DNA of 64,000 nt from Pseudozyma flocculosa PF-1 (GCF_000417875.1 NW_006920890.1:245898-309897), one strand, 5' to 3'; positions 22,001 through 31,800 are shown, counted from the stretch's first letter. The notes: generated by a model not told the origin, from the sequence alone. A program made the numbers and translations.

Positions 22001-23198
22001 CGAGGTTGGCGATGAGGACGCCGTGAGCACGAGAAGTGCCGCTACCGCTGCTCCCGCCGCCGCCGCCGAGGGCGTCGCGCATGATCATCGTCATCTTTGA
22101 GTCGCGGTAAGGGATGCGGGAGGCGCCCGTGTTGAGCGCCTGGACCACCTGGCCGAGGACAAAGAGGCTCTTGTTGATGGCGCTCGACTCGGTGAGGCGC
22201 TCCTTGCTGTTGCCGGTCAGCTTGTTGTTCTCGCTGCCCGCCAGGTCGACGAGGTTGACGCGGCTGATGACGGTGGTCGACGAAGTAGTGCCACAGTCGT
22301 CTGCCGGGTCGGCGATGGTGCGGACCTGGACCAGAAGGGAGATGACCATGTGGCTGCGGCTCGATGCGGCGTTGAGGTTGGTGCTGCCGATGGAGCGATG
22401 CGAGTTGGCCAGCTGAAAGAGGGAGAGGAAGTCGGCGTAGCTGTTGACGGGCTGGCACGAGAGCCCGGCGACAAAGACCTTGCGCTCGCCGTTTTCGCGC
22501 ACGGGCAGGCCGCTAGGCGGGCGGTCCTTTACGAGGAGGTCGAAGACCATCTCGTTGTAGATCTCGTAGCACTCGAGCTCGACGTTGATGTGTTCAGTTG
22601 CCTTGCGCCCGTCCTCCTCCTGGCCCTTTTTGCTGCGAGCCTTTTTCTTCTTCCCTAGGCGGATCATGTCCCTCTCTTGCTTCTGGCTCATGAGCCAGCG
22701 CACCAGGCGGGGCGTGACCCCCTCGTCTTCACCGGCCACTTCTGCGCCGTCCGAGTACTTTGAGCGCGATTTGGCCTTCCTGCCGCCGTCGACGCCCGCG
22801 CTCTGGCCGACCATGGTCCAGGTCTTTCCGCTGCCGGTCACGCCATAGGCAAAGAGGGTGAGGTTCCTGCCGGCGAGGATGTCGGGGAGGAGGGGTGAGA
22901 CGGATGAGTCGAACACTCGCTGCTGCGAGTCTTCTGCCGGATGTACGGCGGCGAAGTCGTATTTGGATTGGACCGATGGGTCGCGCAGGTTCTTGACCAG
23001 GACAGAGCGGGCATCGACCTCTGCGGACGGCGCCCGATCGGCTGGATGCTGCTGCTGTTGGTGCTGTGGGAAGGTGATGGTATCGTCCTGCACATCGTGG
23101 GAGAGAAAAGGCCGCAGCCGGACCACGATTGAGATTGGCTTGGTGACACTGTCTGCCGCAGGGGCTGCCTGATGCTGGGGGGCGGCGCCGACGGCCAT
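19098..23198 (-). CDS. Kinesin-10-like motor with C-terminal zinc finger
   Basis: A 1,366-residue single-exon ORF. Residues ~20-430 are a kinesin motor: P-loop GVTGSGKT (119-126), switch I NAASSRSH (276-283), switch II DLAGSE (318-323). A charged Lys-rich insert sits near residues 138-200. The N-terminal motor and the flow of the core (KYDFAAVHPAEDSQQRVF…) best fit the KIF22/Kid (kinesin-10) group, which moves chromosome arms along spindle microtubules. Behind the motor are Ser-rich linkers, a short helical, TPR-like block (~586-653, ALKHYEQALLYAPSNERL) and a long basic/acidic nuclear-looking region. Near 1004-1029 there is a C-x2-C-x15-H-x3-C finger (CTLCARPFPYS…HLVKC) like the UBZ4 class. 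Next come more basic segments and a Ser/His-rich tail. The gene is divergent from the Sos7-like kinetochore gene. The family assignment is less certain than the motor itself. Confidence 0.93.
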   Translation of the reverse strand: MAVGAAPQHQAAPAADSVTKPISIVVRLRPFLSHDVQDDTITFPQHQQQQHPADRAPSAEVDARSVLVKNLRDPSVQSKYDFAAVHPAEDSQQRVFDSSVSPLLPDILAGRNLTLFAYGVTGSGKTWTMVGQSAGVDGGRKAKSRSKYSDGAEVAGEDEGVTPRLVRWLMSQKQERDMIRLGKKKKARSKKGQEEDGRKATEHINVELECYEIYNEMVFDLLVKDRPPSGLPVRENGERKVFVAGLSCQPVNSYADFLSLFQLANSHRSIGSTNLNAASSRSHMVISLLVQVRTIADPADDCGTTSSTTVISRVNLVDLAGSENNKLTGNSKERLTESSAINKSLFVLGQVVQALNTGASRIPYRDSKMTMIMRDALGGGGGSSGSGTSRAHGVLIANLAPGAKFYNDTVATLNFASRTKTVENRVGVNSQSSSGNSSSSSGHSLSAPPASRLTASQPAPARPLKPLASAALARSASQPKPTLGKSNGARAPLTTKNANIISQRPLQTLTTDAKPLKRPLPPATAAMKAAHASAEPKKARMDSATPASTSSNLKTPDYTALEARLEMLERRLAEQSASTAPESLSTSAALPDLLSPATRNKTARAAVLLARMAEEKGGVDALREALKHYEQALLYAPSNERLAGRVKECKEALSLGIDLKKLRAKRKREDKQGLGTAGAKAKLPRHLDIEMRMLNAIEGEAPLTLPLPPANQQARQGESGCVEQAIAASAAATTTADASSSRRAKTTAKAPRAGAASATAKPAARRVKRSSLDDEPDAGDHSSSSSSEDSDVFVMDEDDVGDESEYLVTVKPSARPAPARKAATRATKKVKAEPDVAAEQAPERELSPIRGDTPGVAEADVNEAEDEGDAVDSTFARAVAHFSYDGPAASKATPPVIHAAPPKARRKRKSASVDGADPTSTSTLPAEPKAKRTRKAADGATRTTPAKKTRRTKTPDSAEPLALALPLAALADPLATEATTVAPTIEDATPVDLSHIPITSIRPLVRCTLCARPFPYSRSGPGKLAHLVKCATTLGLSASTVSSTVETEMRRLSLVAAEEQRREEENKTLFEVTLKDRVVVRREAAKRASLHDDDDGDREGAGGKKGKKRTAAQAKAVKRGGAVLGLEGAGCEIQSPNRETRSEARRKAEALLGLPRLASSSGGQKRYEDEFDLDPASPSTKDALAGGGGGGGEGEGDAEADEKKFLEKLLSQRFGGSGGSRSGGSTTFASPSASAAAKQSQGRDDGGLAQHHLDETSPYGTAAMVPGDGVDDVESDAASSLPLQTQPFAPSRLAMRFSRSSTIVISSHSHSHSHSSSSSSAAAASTSSCRTEEPGKASMRKGLFMDRGESARGLLETIRRGGGGGG

Positions 23199-23611
23199 GC
23201 TGGTCGAGGAGAATGAAGCGGTCGGGCTGGAGGGAGGTGCGAACGGCTACGGCCTGCGATTGCGAGGCATGGTCCGCAGGTATCTCACAAGCAGCGTGGC
23301 GTTGTGGTAGGATGTCGATGAGATGGGGTCGGGATGAGCGAGATGAAGGCAGGAAGGATCGAGGCCGGCAAGCAAAGCGGGCGAGGCAAGTGGGTGGGCT
23401 CAACCGCCCAAAGGACCCTGAACGCCATGCGCGGTCACGTGAACGTGGCCCGACGCGGCGGCGGTCGACTGTTGGCGGGCCCATGTGGGCGACCCAGACC
23501 AACACTTCGGTCCATCCTCGCTCGCCACCATCACCATCACACCGCATCGACAGCCCATCGCCCTCGTCATCGCCCTCGTCATCACCATCGCCACCGCTAT
23601 CACATCCGGCC
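23199..23611. promoter_or_regulatory. Bidirectional promoter, kinesin / Sos7-like gene
   Basis: A 413-bp divergent spacer. It holds a CACGTG E-box at 23436-23441 and a nearby GACGCGGCG at 23451-23459. MBF-type cell-cycle boxes have a CGCG core, so the second is a weak candidate. The plus-strand end is a C/A-rich ATCACC-type leader (23525-23605). No TATA box is visible. Confidence 0.45.
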
Positions 23612-25528
23612 ATGCCACCTGCAGCATCTCCGAATAAGACAAGGACGCGCGCATCGACGAGGAGAAGGAGCTCGCAGCCCCGTGCTGCCTCACAACAGCC
23701 GCCGCAGCCAGACGACGACCACGACGACCAAAAGGAAGCGCTTCAAGCCCCGCTCCAGACCATTTCCGCCACCGCAGACGACAACGGTCAGCACGAGGAT
23801 GACCTCAAGTCCATCATTGCCGAGACGAAGACGTGAGTCCTCTGTCCCAGACCAACCACCGAAGGTGGCCAGCACGTCGCTCAGGTGCCTCTTCCCATCT
23901 TTGCTGACCCGCTCTTCGGCCTTCCGTTTGCAGAATCCTCGCATCTCTGGGCCCGGCCATCTCCTCGTCCCGGTCTCCTCAAAGGGAGCCGCTGACTGCC
24001 TTCGAGATTGCGCCAGAGCACCTCTCGCTGCACACGATCCGCGACCAGCTCCTCTCAAAGTCGGATCGCAAGCGCTCCCTCTTTGGCGCCAACGGCGGCC
24101 CAGACGACCTCGAGAGCCCGTCCAAGCGGCGGCGCAGCAGCCTCTCCCAGATTATGGGCGAAGGCGACCTCGACATCGACTGGGCCACCTACAAAGACTG
24201 GCCCGAGGGCGTCGTCGAAGAAGAGTCCATGATGCTCGACTACTTCCGCAAGCTCAAGTTCATCTACCTCGAGCAGGAGACCAAGATGCGCTTCCTCGCA
24301 GACGTACAGGACGACATCGAGACGGGGACCGAGGCCACCGTCTACTCGGCCGCCGACGTCGCAGAAAGAGGTGCGCATACCCGCCTCCCAGCCAGTCTGA
24401 GCCGGAGACATGGGCCAGACCAAAGCTGAATCCGATCATTGCACTCTCCTCCTTTTGTCGCCTCACCAGAACGAGTGGCAAAGAGCCTCAAGTCGCAGCT
24501 GGTCGAGGCAAAGTCGCTGGTGCGCTCACTCAGGGCCGAGGTGGATGCGGCCGCCGAGCAGCTGGTGCAGCCGTGGCAGCAGGTCGAACAGGAGTCCAAG
24601 GAAGCCGAGCGGCTCATCAAGGAGATCGGCGACATGGAGCTCGAGCTGGCCAAAATTCGCGCCCAGAGCCACGGCAAGGGTAACATCGCCGCCATTGCCG
24701 GTCGAGAGGGTCCCTTGACGACCGCAGAGGCAGAGGAGGTGTGCGATGCCCAGGTGAGTTGCTTGCGGGCGTTCGCCCCGTCCCGACGCTTTGAGAACGG
24801 GGAACATCGTACTCACCCCGCTTCCCTCTTGCTTTGCATGTCGCTTTCGATCTACGGCGCACCGTCCGCAGATCCAGGAAATGACGACGCTCGAGGAGCA
24901 GACGACCAAGGCGCAGCAGTCGATCGAGACGACCAAAAAGCAGCTCGTGACGTCGCTCAAGTCGCTCGACCGTCTCAATGCCGAGCGCTCGACGGCGGAA
25001 AAGTATGCCGCCGAGGCCAAGCTGGGCATGGGCCGCGATGGCGGGCGGGATCTCGAGACCGAACAGCTGTGCGCCACCCACACCGCCACCCTGGCCCTGC
25101 TGCGGTCGCTGCTGGGCATCGAGCAGATTGAGGCCGTCGACGCGGACCAGATCAAGCTCGTCTACCGCGTCCCTGCAGCGGAGGAGGCGCCGAAGGGTGC
25201 CAAGGGTCCAAAGAGGCGGTCCAAGACGTCGACGTCGGGAGCCGAGGGGACAGTGACCATTTTGCTCCGCTTCGAGGAGGTGGGAGGCCGAGTGGCTGGT
25301 GTCGAGGTGAGCGTTGGTCGTCGGACGACACGGCAGTTGCCGAGGGATGGAGCGTGCAGACTGACCTGTCGTGTGCCACGTGTGACCTTGCCCCCGCCCG
25401 CTGAACAGATCCGAACCGACAAGGACGAGGAGGTCGAGCTGAGCGAAGCGGCAGCGTCTCGACTGCGTGCGCTGCAGGAGGCCAACGACGTGCCGTTGAT
25501 GGTGCAAGAGGTGCTGAGCGCCTTTTGA
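23612..25528 (+). CDS. Sos7-like kinetochore protein (498 aa)
   Basis: Five exons: 23612-23832, 23934-24370, 24470-24753, 24872-25306, 25409-25528. All introns are GT-AG and the phases agree throughout, giving 498 residues. The N-terminus is basic and disordered. From ~residue 100 come ESPSKRRRSSLSQIMGEGD and then a conserved-looking block (MMLDYFRKLKFIYLEQETK) that matches the characteristic start of the fungal Sos7 coiled-coil domain (…FSKLRFSYVEQ-TKEKFL…). Long heptad coiled coils follow (residues ~200-370). The C-terminus is a mixed alpha/beta segment (LVYRVPAA, TVTILLRFEEVGGRVAGVE) that looks like a small RWD-type fold, common in kinetochore proteins. Sos7 binds Mis12/KMN components in fission yeast. 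The divergent kinesin neighbour fits a mitotic role. The family name rests on remembered motif similarity. Confidence 0.65.
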
Positions 25529-25973
25529 CGTCGATGGTGTGAGCTGCGCTGCTGGCTCGATGATGCCCAATGCGATGATACCCCGCCTGGCAGGCGCCTC
25601 TGTGCATGCCATCTGTACTTGTAGACCCGGTCTAGCCCTTTTGACCACGCTGCGTCTTGCTTGATGTGCTGCGCGAAGCGCCCGATGACCAGCGAGACTT
25701 GCAGGCTAGGTTTCGAGGCGGATGATGCCTAGGACCCCGGACGACGTGGTCCGAAGGCGTCGATGGCGCGTCTGGCAGGCCCACGCTCGAGGCGCGCTTC
25801 TCCACATGCCTTGGCACGGCTGGCTGGCTGGCCCTGGCTCGGCCTTCTTGCTGCAGCCTCTTCGCCTCCTCCCGACTTGTCTCCCTTCTTCCATCCACCC
25901 TTCCCACACCCGCATCTTCCCCTCCGCCGCAACCGCAACCCGCGCGACACAGAGGCCACAAGCTCGACACGCC
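25529..25973. other. Intergenic region upstream of the Acinus-like gene
   Basis: 445 bp between the Sos7-like stop and the ATG at 25974. The last ~120 bp are pyrimidine-rich (CTCCTCCCGACTTGTCTCCC-type). The Acinus frame is open further upstream (from 25722), but that part lacks domain character, and the SAP domain starts right after 25974. No TATA box was seen. Confidence 0.45.
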
Positions 25974-28310
25974 ATGAGCTCGCTCGATGTGCCAAAGCTC
26001 AAGGTCGTACAGCTCCGCGCCGAGCTCGCTTCCCGCGGCCTCTCCACCGCCGGCCTCAAGGCCGAATTGGCCGCCAGGCTGACCGAGCATCTCGAAAGCC
26101 AACATGTTCAGCAAGAGCAGCAAGAGGATGCCAACGACGAGTCACCTACCGAGGCGCCCACCAAGGCGCTGACCGATCAAGGGTCGACGGCGCCAGTCGC
26201 AGAACCAGAGGCAGCAGGAGCAGACGCCGCCGCGATCAACGACGCAGATCAGCAGGCCAAAACGACAGATGAGGCTAGCAGCGACAAGGAAAAGGCCGAA
26301 CCGGCGCTCTCCGCCCTGCCCGGCCAGGTTTCGCCACAGCCACACCCATCCGCATCGCAGGCCGTCAAGGACACGGCGCTGGCTGAATCCATCGTCGAAA
26401 AGTCGGAAGCCGCCGAGTCGATGGCGCAGCAGGCAGCTTCGCCGTCGAACGTCGAAAAGGAGTTGCTGGAGGCGCACAAGCAGGCGCTCAAGAGGGAAGG
26501 TGACAAGATGGACGTCGCCCTCGGCGTCGACGGCGAGCTGGAGGGCAAGTCCATGCTCGGCGCCATCCACGACGCCCATGCCGCCGGAATAGAGGCGGTG
26601 GTGCCCGATACCCTGCCCAAGGACAAGGAGAACGAGGTCAGAGCTGCGATGGAAGAGTCCGTCCCGATGGAGACCAACAACAAACGCAAGGCCGAAGACG
26701 ACGCAGCGCTGCCCGAGGCCAAGGCCGCCAAAACGCAACCGGAAACCGATGTCCAAGGGAGTCTGTCGGACCGCATCAGCGCCATCGCGCCCAGCCGCGA
26801 GGCTGGGCGAGCAGAGCACGAGTTGGAGCCGAGACATGCTACAACTCGACACGAGGTGGCAGCTGAGGGAGCGGCAAGGCATCCGCCCACTCGTTCGCTC
26901 TACATCGCCAACCTCGTCCGCCCGCTCGTCGTGGCGCAGGTGCGCGCCCGCCTCGAGGAGTTCGGGCAGCTGTCTGATGCTCCCGCCGACACGACACCAG
27001 ATGCCGCAGAGCATGATCTCGAAGCGGCGCAGGCCGTCCGATACGACGGTCTTTGGCTGGATGGCATCAAGACGCACGCCTATGTCACGGTGAGTGGCCC
27101 TCTTGAGATGTGCGGCCTGACCGGCGTACCTTGTCGAAGTTCCTCGACTGACCTGGACTGCTTGCCCTTTTCACATCCGCAGTTCGAGACGCTGGACGCT
27201 GCGAAGGAGGCGCACGACGAAATCGACTCGAAGCCTTTCCCCGAGGACGCCAGCCGCCCGGTGACAGTCCGCTATCTGCCGCCGGGACTAGTGCGCTCGC
27301 TGATCGCTCAAGAAGAGGCAGCATGGCACGATGGTCGGCGCCGTCTGTGCCTCTACGTCGCAAACGCCGAGACCGAGGAGGACAGCGCCGCGGCCGAGGC
27401 AACGGAGTTAGCGAGCGGCGACAGAGCTGCTCCCGGCTTCATATTCACCCTGGACGAGCCAAAGGTCGAGACACAGTCAAAGAAGAGGCCGCCTGGACCT
27501 CCTCCGCCCGTGCCTGCGGCGGCGCGTTCGTTGGCAGCGGGCGGCGCCGCGCCCAGCAACGGACATTGGCGACCCAGGGGCGACAGGTATAGCGGCGATG
27601 GCGGACCGGGCCGCCGCATGGAGGGCTTCCCGGATCGAAGAGACGGTGGTGCCAGGCCCGCGAGGCACGACGGTTGGCAGGCATCGCGGCGCGAGTTTGG
27701 CCGCGGTGAAAGGGACGAAGGGCGAGGATGGGAAAGGCAGGGGGACAGCTCCCGTCCTGGGCCAAGAGACGACCGCTCGTATCGGGGCGGCTGGGACCGC
27801 GGCTGGGACAGGGGCGGCGACAGGGGTGGCGACAGGGGCGGCGACAGGGACAGGGTTGAGTGGAACGGAGACCGAAGAGAGAGGGACTGGGGCAGGGATC
27901 GGGAGCGGGAGCGGGAGAGGGAGCGGACCAGAGGCGGAGATCGGGATAGGGAACGAGACAGGGACAGGGACAGGGACAGACACCGAGATAGGGACAGGAG
28001 CAGGGACAGGGACAGAGACAGGGAGGGAGACAGGGACAGGCGGCGGGACTGGCCCTCGCGGAACGACGAGCGCACGAGGGAGAGGGAGAGGGAGAGGGGA
28101 CGAGACGACGACGACGGCGCGAAGTACCGCGGCGACCGCGACCGCTCGTACCGCAGCGGTGGCGGCGACGACTACTCCTACATCAGCAGCGGCGGCGGTC
28201 GTGGGGGAGGAGGGCGATCCGGGCACGACGATGGGTACCGCGAGCGGCGCGAACCCGTCCCGACGCGGGAGGACCGGTACCGACACGGCGATGAGCGTCC
28301 GAGGTGGTGA
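25974..28310 (+). CDS. ACIN1: Acinus-like SAP/RRM protein
   Basis: Exons 25974-27089 and 27183-28310 give 747 residues. The protein has an N-terminal SAP domain (residues ~4-38, VPKLKVVQLRAELASRGL) and a long acidic, disordered middle. Next is a degenerate RRM (from SLYIANLVRPLVVAQVRARL to DGIKTHAYVTFETLDAAKEA and VRYLPPGLVRSL). After the RRM come a Pro-rich segment (KKRPPGPPPPVPAAARS) and a very long Arg/Asp/Gly tail of RDRDRD and RGGDRGG type. This is the Acinus order: Acinus joins RNPS1 and SAP18 in the ASAP complex attached to the exon junction complex. The 93-nt intron is a multiple of three and has no stop, so retention would insert 31 residues into the RRM. The C-terminal ~230 residues are extremely repetitive. 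Alternatives are another SAP-RRM splicing factor. Confidence 0.82.
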   Translation: MSSLDVPKLKVVQLRAELASRGLSTAGLKAELAARLTEHLESQHVQQEQQEDANDESPTEAPTKALTDQGSTAPVAEPEAAGADAAAINDADQQAKTTDEASSDKEKAEPALSALPGQVSPQPHPSASQAVKDTALAESIVEKSEAAESMAQQAASPSNVEKELLEAHKQALKREGDKMDVALGVDGELEGKSMLGAIHDAHAAGIEAVVPDTLPKDKENEVRAAMEESVPMETNNKRKAEDDAALPEAKAAKTQPETDVQGSLSDRISAIAPSREAGRAEHELEPRHATTRHEVAAEGAARHPPTRSLYIANLVRPLVVAQVRARLEEFGQLSDAPADTTPDAAEHDLEAAQAVRYDGLWLDGIKTHAYVTVSGPLEMCGLTGVPCRSSSTDLDCLPFSHPQFETLDAAKEAHDEIDSKPFPEDASRPVTVRYLPPGLVRSLIAQEEAAWHDGRRRLCLYVANAETEEDSAAAEATELASGDRAAPGFIFTLDEPKVETQSKKRPPGPPPPVPAAARSLAAGGAAPSNGHWRPRGDRYSGDGGPGRRMEGFPDRRDGGARPARHDGWQASRREFGRGERDEGRGWERQGDSSRPGPRDDRSYRGGWDRGWDRGGDRGGDRGGDRDRVEWNGDRRERDWGRDRERERERERTRGGDRDRERDRDRDRDRHRDRDRSRDRDRDREGDRDRRRDWPSRNDERTRERERERGRDDDDGAKYRGDRDRSYRSGGGDDYSYISSGGGRGGGGRSGHDDGYRERREPVPTREDRYRHGDERPRW
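27940..28100 (+). repeat. GGGACA-type repeat coding for an Arg-Asp tail
   Basis: Imperfect AGGGAC/GAGAGG hexamers encode RDRDRD and RERERE. Several GGG tracts three bases apart occur on the coding strand, giving G-quadruplex potential in DNA or mRNA. The same composition leaves ORFs open in all plus-strand frames here. Confidence 0.75.
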
Positions 28311-28972
28311 GACGCCGCCCTCTACTTTGCCCCGCTCTCGTCTGCCTCTCCCTCGAGTTGGGCCTTGCCATCGGACCAGTTGCGACGCTGCCTGCCCGTG
28401 TAGCCTATCCCCGTATCCCACCATCAGCCATGCTGCTCGCCCCGCTTCGCTTCCACCACTCTCGACCTCTGAGAAGGTCGACGTCAAGTCATGACGTGCT
28501 CGCGTATCAGGACGAAGTGACCGGAACGTGGGCCAGGTGAACAGAGAGGTTAGGATTCCTTGCGTGAAAGGTCGTATACGAAGAGGCAAGGAAGGCAACA
28601 GTGAAGACATGCTTTGATTGTGGATGACATAAAGGGGATCCGTGCGAGGCAAGGAGGGGGAAGGGTGGGTGGGGTATCGATGTCGGAGAAAAGGGTGACA
28701 GGGTGGGGGTGGGTTGGGTCGAGGAGGAAGAAAGGAGCGTGTGTGATTGCGAGGCCGGGCGGGACCGACAGCCGCGCGACGACACGGAACGCCATGTAGC
28801 GTGCCGCAGCGAGGCGTGTCCCTGCTCCAGTCCGTTTTTCGTCATCCCCCCTGGATGACTCTATCTCTATCTCTGTCTCTAGCTCCCTCTCTCTGCCTCC
28901 AGAGAGCGGGCGGGCGAGCGGGCGGGCGAATGACCATCAAGGTCATCTCACCACGATGGGCGAGGCTTTGGT
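28311..28972. other. Convergent 3' intergenic region
   Basis: This 662-bp stretch lies between the Acinus-like stop and the lipase stop. It holds a G-rich/purine-rich segment (28,650-28,745) and a TCTCTATCTCTGTCTC-like tract (28,858-28,900). No convincing coding sequence was found; ORFs of 60-112 codons overlap on both strands. Confidence 0.5.
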
Positions 28973-29920
28973 CTAGGCCGAGATGACGGGCGGGCAGTTG
29001 GCGCCACGGCCGGCGATGCGGACCTTGAAGTAGGTGCCGGTGTGGTCGTCGACCTCAAAGGTGAGCGGGTTGACGCTGAGGATGCAGTTCCTGTTCTCCT
29101 GCCCGGGGCAGCTGACGGCGCTGAGGCCGTTGGCCGGGTTGATCCAGATCTCGCCGCTGACCTGCTGGAATCCCAGACCGCCGCCGGGCAGCCGCGGCAC
29201 GGGGTCGCGGCCGTTGTTGATGTGGACAAAGCCGGGCAGGTAGCCGTCGACGGCGTTGGCGAACTCTGGGTTGCCCGTGCGCGGCAGTCCAAACGTGGCC
29301 GAGGTGACCGAGACGCCCGGCAGCTTGTTCTTGAGGTAGAGGGCGTCGAGGAGCGAGATGGCGGCGCCGAGCGAGTGGCCCGTCGTAAAGACGCCGGCGT
29401 TGGGGTACTTTGTGCGCGCCGCCTTGACCTGGGCCAGCACCTGGTCGGCCGTGGCCTTCCAGGTGTCCTGGAAGCCGCCGTGGATCTTGACGTCGCTGCC
29501 CAGGAAGCTCAGGCGCGAGTCGGTCGGGTCGAGGAAAAAGTCGACGTCGTTGAGGATGCTGGCAAACGACTTGGTGTTGGTGCCCTGGTGCGAGACGACG
29601 ATGCCCTTGGAGGGCGAGTAGCCGACGTAGACAAAGGGGATGTCGTTGCCGTCGCCCGCCGTCCAGAGGATCTTGAGGTCGGCGATGCTGCCGCCGACGG
29701 GCAGGTTGCAGTAGGCGCCCTGCGCCAGCTGGGCGGGCAGCTGGTACTGCTTGTAGTTGCTGAGGGCCGTGGGCGAGGCGGTGTTGTCGCGGCGCTCGCT
29801 AAAGATGGCGGCGTCGGAGCTCTTGAGGACCGCCGGGGGCAGGTCGCTGCGGGGAGCCAGCGGGCCGGCCGAGGCAACCGAGGCCAGGGTGGCCATGAGG
29901 GTAAGGGTAGCCCACTTCAT
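28973..29920 (-). CDS. Secreted class 3 (fungal) triacylglycerol lipase
   Basis: A 315-residue intronless secreted lipase of the fungal class 3 alpha/beta-hydrolase family, hydrolysing extracellular acylglycerols. Residues 1-18 are a signal peptide (MKWATLTLMATLASVASA). The oxyanion-hole region is VVSHQGTNT (108-116). The catalytic Ser183 is in GHSLGAAISLLDAL (181-194), the likely Asp239 is in NNGRDPVPRLP, and the likely His293 is in DDHTGTYF. Cys71, 271, 279 and 309 could form two disulfides. The length fits the family, and all triad residues are present, so it should be active. On the minus strand a TATAAAG lies ~390 bp upstream, and a (GGT)n tract lies within 75 bp of the start. It stands alone, next to an assembly gap. 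Confidence 0.95.
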   Translation of the reverse strand: MKWATLTLMATLASVASAGPLAPRSDLPPAVLKSSDAAIFSERRDNTASPTALSNYKQYQLPAQLAQGAYCNLPVGGSIADLKILWTAGDGNDIPFVYVGYSPSKGIVVSHQGTNTKSFASILNDVDFFLDPTDSRLSFLGSDVKIHGGFQDTWKATADQVLAQVKAARTKYPNAGVFTTGHSLGAAISLLDALYLKNKLPGVSVTSATFGLPRTGNPEFANAVDGYLPGFVHINNGRDPVPRLPGGGLGFQQVSGEIWINPANGLSAVSCPGQENRNCILSVNPLTFEVDDHTGTYFKVRIAGRGANCPPVISA

Positions 29921-29954
29921 CGTGATCTGGGGGGAGAGGGGTGGAGCGAAAGGG

Positions 29955-29993
29955 GTCGATGGTGGTGGTGGTGGTGGTGGTGGTGGTGTTGCT
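29955..29993. repeat. GGT trinucleotide microsatellite
   Basis: GATGGT followed by about ten GGT units lies 35-75 bp upstream of the lipase ATG, in its 5' leader (as CCA/ACC on the transcript). Read directly. Confidence 0.9.
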
Positions 29994-30305
29994 GCTGATG
30001 ACGAGGGATGAGGAGGGACGAGGGAATGATATGGGAGCAGTGAATGACAGGTGCAAGCGAGACAAGGATCAGCATCAGACCAAAGGTCTCGGTGTCAGTT
30101 GATAGCCGACACAGAGCTTGACGAGGCATCATGCGTCCTCTCCTGGGAGGGCTAGAGAAGCGGGCGGGCGGGCGGACACGTACACACAAAGGGCCCGGCA
30201 GGAGGGGACAGGAAGAGGTATGAGGCGTGCAGAGGGGAGGAGGGGGAGAGGGAGGGGAAGCTTGGATGGATACGGGCAGCATTCCAGAGGGGCGGTACGG
30301 AGCGT

Positions 30306-30312
30306 CTTTATA
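30306..30312 (-). promoter_or_regulatory. TATA box candidate of the lipase gene
   Basis: The minus strand reads TATAAAG, about 390 bp before the lipase ATG, in an otherwise GC-rich region. The distance implies a long leader or a leader intron. Confidence 0.4.
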
Positions 30313-30525
30313 CGCAGCGCGCCTCGCCGAATGCGTTCTACGTTGTCGAGCACGACCCGGGGATACGGGGCCAGGCCTAGACGAAGGCGTCAGAGAGGTT
30401 GAGCCTGGTGGCTTGCTCTCCGGCCAAGCCAAACCCGGTCCGGCACCATAGTCCTTGCCTATCGCACCAGCTGACCCATTCGAGTCGACAAGGGTCGGTC
30501 GACCTGGCGGCCATCGCAGCCATGC

Positions 30526-30557
<32 letters not shown>

Positions 30558-31800
30558 AGCCTTGTCCGAGCTGCCCTGCTGCCGGTGCTGATCGTCCAAG
30601 CCAAGGAAGAGATCGACCGAGCCTGCTGCTTTTCTCCCACACCGCCAACCTTGTTCTGGCCTCGGTGCGGGGCAAGGACTGCCAGGATCCCGTCTGTCGT
30701 CGTCGAAAGAGAGGGGGGACGAGGGCGGGTGGAGCGAAGTCGAGGGCGAGCGGGGTTGGTGCCGGATCTGTCTCTAGAAGCCCCGGCCAAGCGAGCACGT
30801 TGGGACGAGGGTCTTAGCGAGATGCAGCCCTCCATTCGGAGCTGAGAGATGCGATGCGATGGCGTGGCACGCCTCGGCATGCCCACGGCAAGGTGAAGCA
30901 AGGGCCAGTACCGTAAGGTAGCTGGACCGAGATGTTGGCGCGCTGCCAGGCCACGCAGGCGGGCCGGTGGCTACATAAGTACTGTACTACTCTCGACGAT
31001 GGTCAGCGGTGTGTCTTCTGTCAGGCAGAGTGACAGGCTGGTGGGGCGTGCAGCGTCTCGACGGCGAATGGAGACGTTACGGCACGCCCGGGCGTGGTTC
31101 GGGGCTGGCCGCTTTGCCTTGCTGTCAGATCGGCGGGCGGCAGCACGGGCAAACTCTGACGATGCGACGGCAAGCAAGGCGATGGCGACGGCGGCGGCGG
31201 CGGCGTTCGAGGAAGCAGGCAGGTCTGGCAACGTGCGTCGGTGCGTGAGGGTGTGGAGAGGGGGCGAGCGACGAGGACAGCAAAGCGTCGGCGCTGCGCA
31301 CCTGATAGTGCGCGCCAGACGAGGCCTGGTCTGGCCTGCCTGGTCTGGCATGCACGCAGAAGGGTGAAGCCCGCATGTGCGTCGGTGAGTGGCCTGCCTG
31401 TCACGGCCCGCGCGGGCCGCCGTCGTGCCGTAATGCTGGGGTGGCCACCACGCAGCCTGCCTGCTGTTGAGCGTGTATTGTAGCTGCCGTCTGCCGGCTC
31501 AAGCTCTCAGTGAGCCTGGCCATGGCCACACCTGATGGCAGCCGCTCCGTCGTCGTGTTGGGTGGTACGCTTCTGTATCCGGACGTTGAGAGCAGGGAAT
31601 CAAGGTGGTGCAGAGATGGTCGGAACGCGGACGGGAGCGCGCCCAGTTCCCAACTACGGTAGGCCCGGCTGCCGGTCAATGGGTGCACGGTCAGGCAGGC
31701 CAGGCCGAGCGGCAGCGGGGGGGGCGGGGGGCGGGGCTGCCAAAAGCGGCGGGCGCGCCTAGCCTGGCAGGCGGCAAGCAGGCGGCGCCGCGTCGATCCG

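Noticed and set aside
29917..30798. 293-codon minus-strand ORF upstream of the lipase
   Set aside because: Pro/Arg/Ser-rich, overlaps the lipase promoter and TATA element, and contains translated microsatellite (His run).
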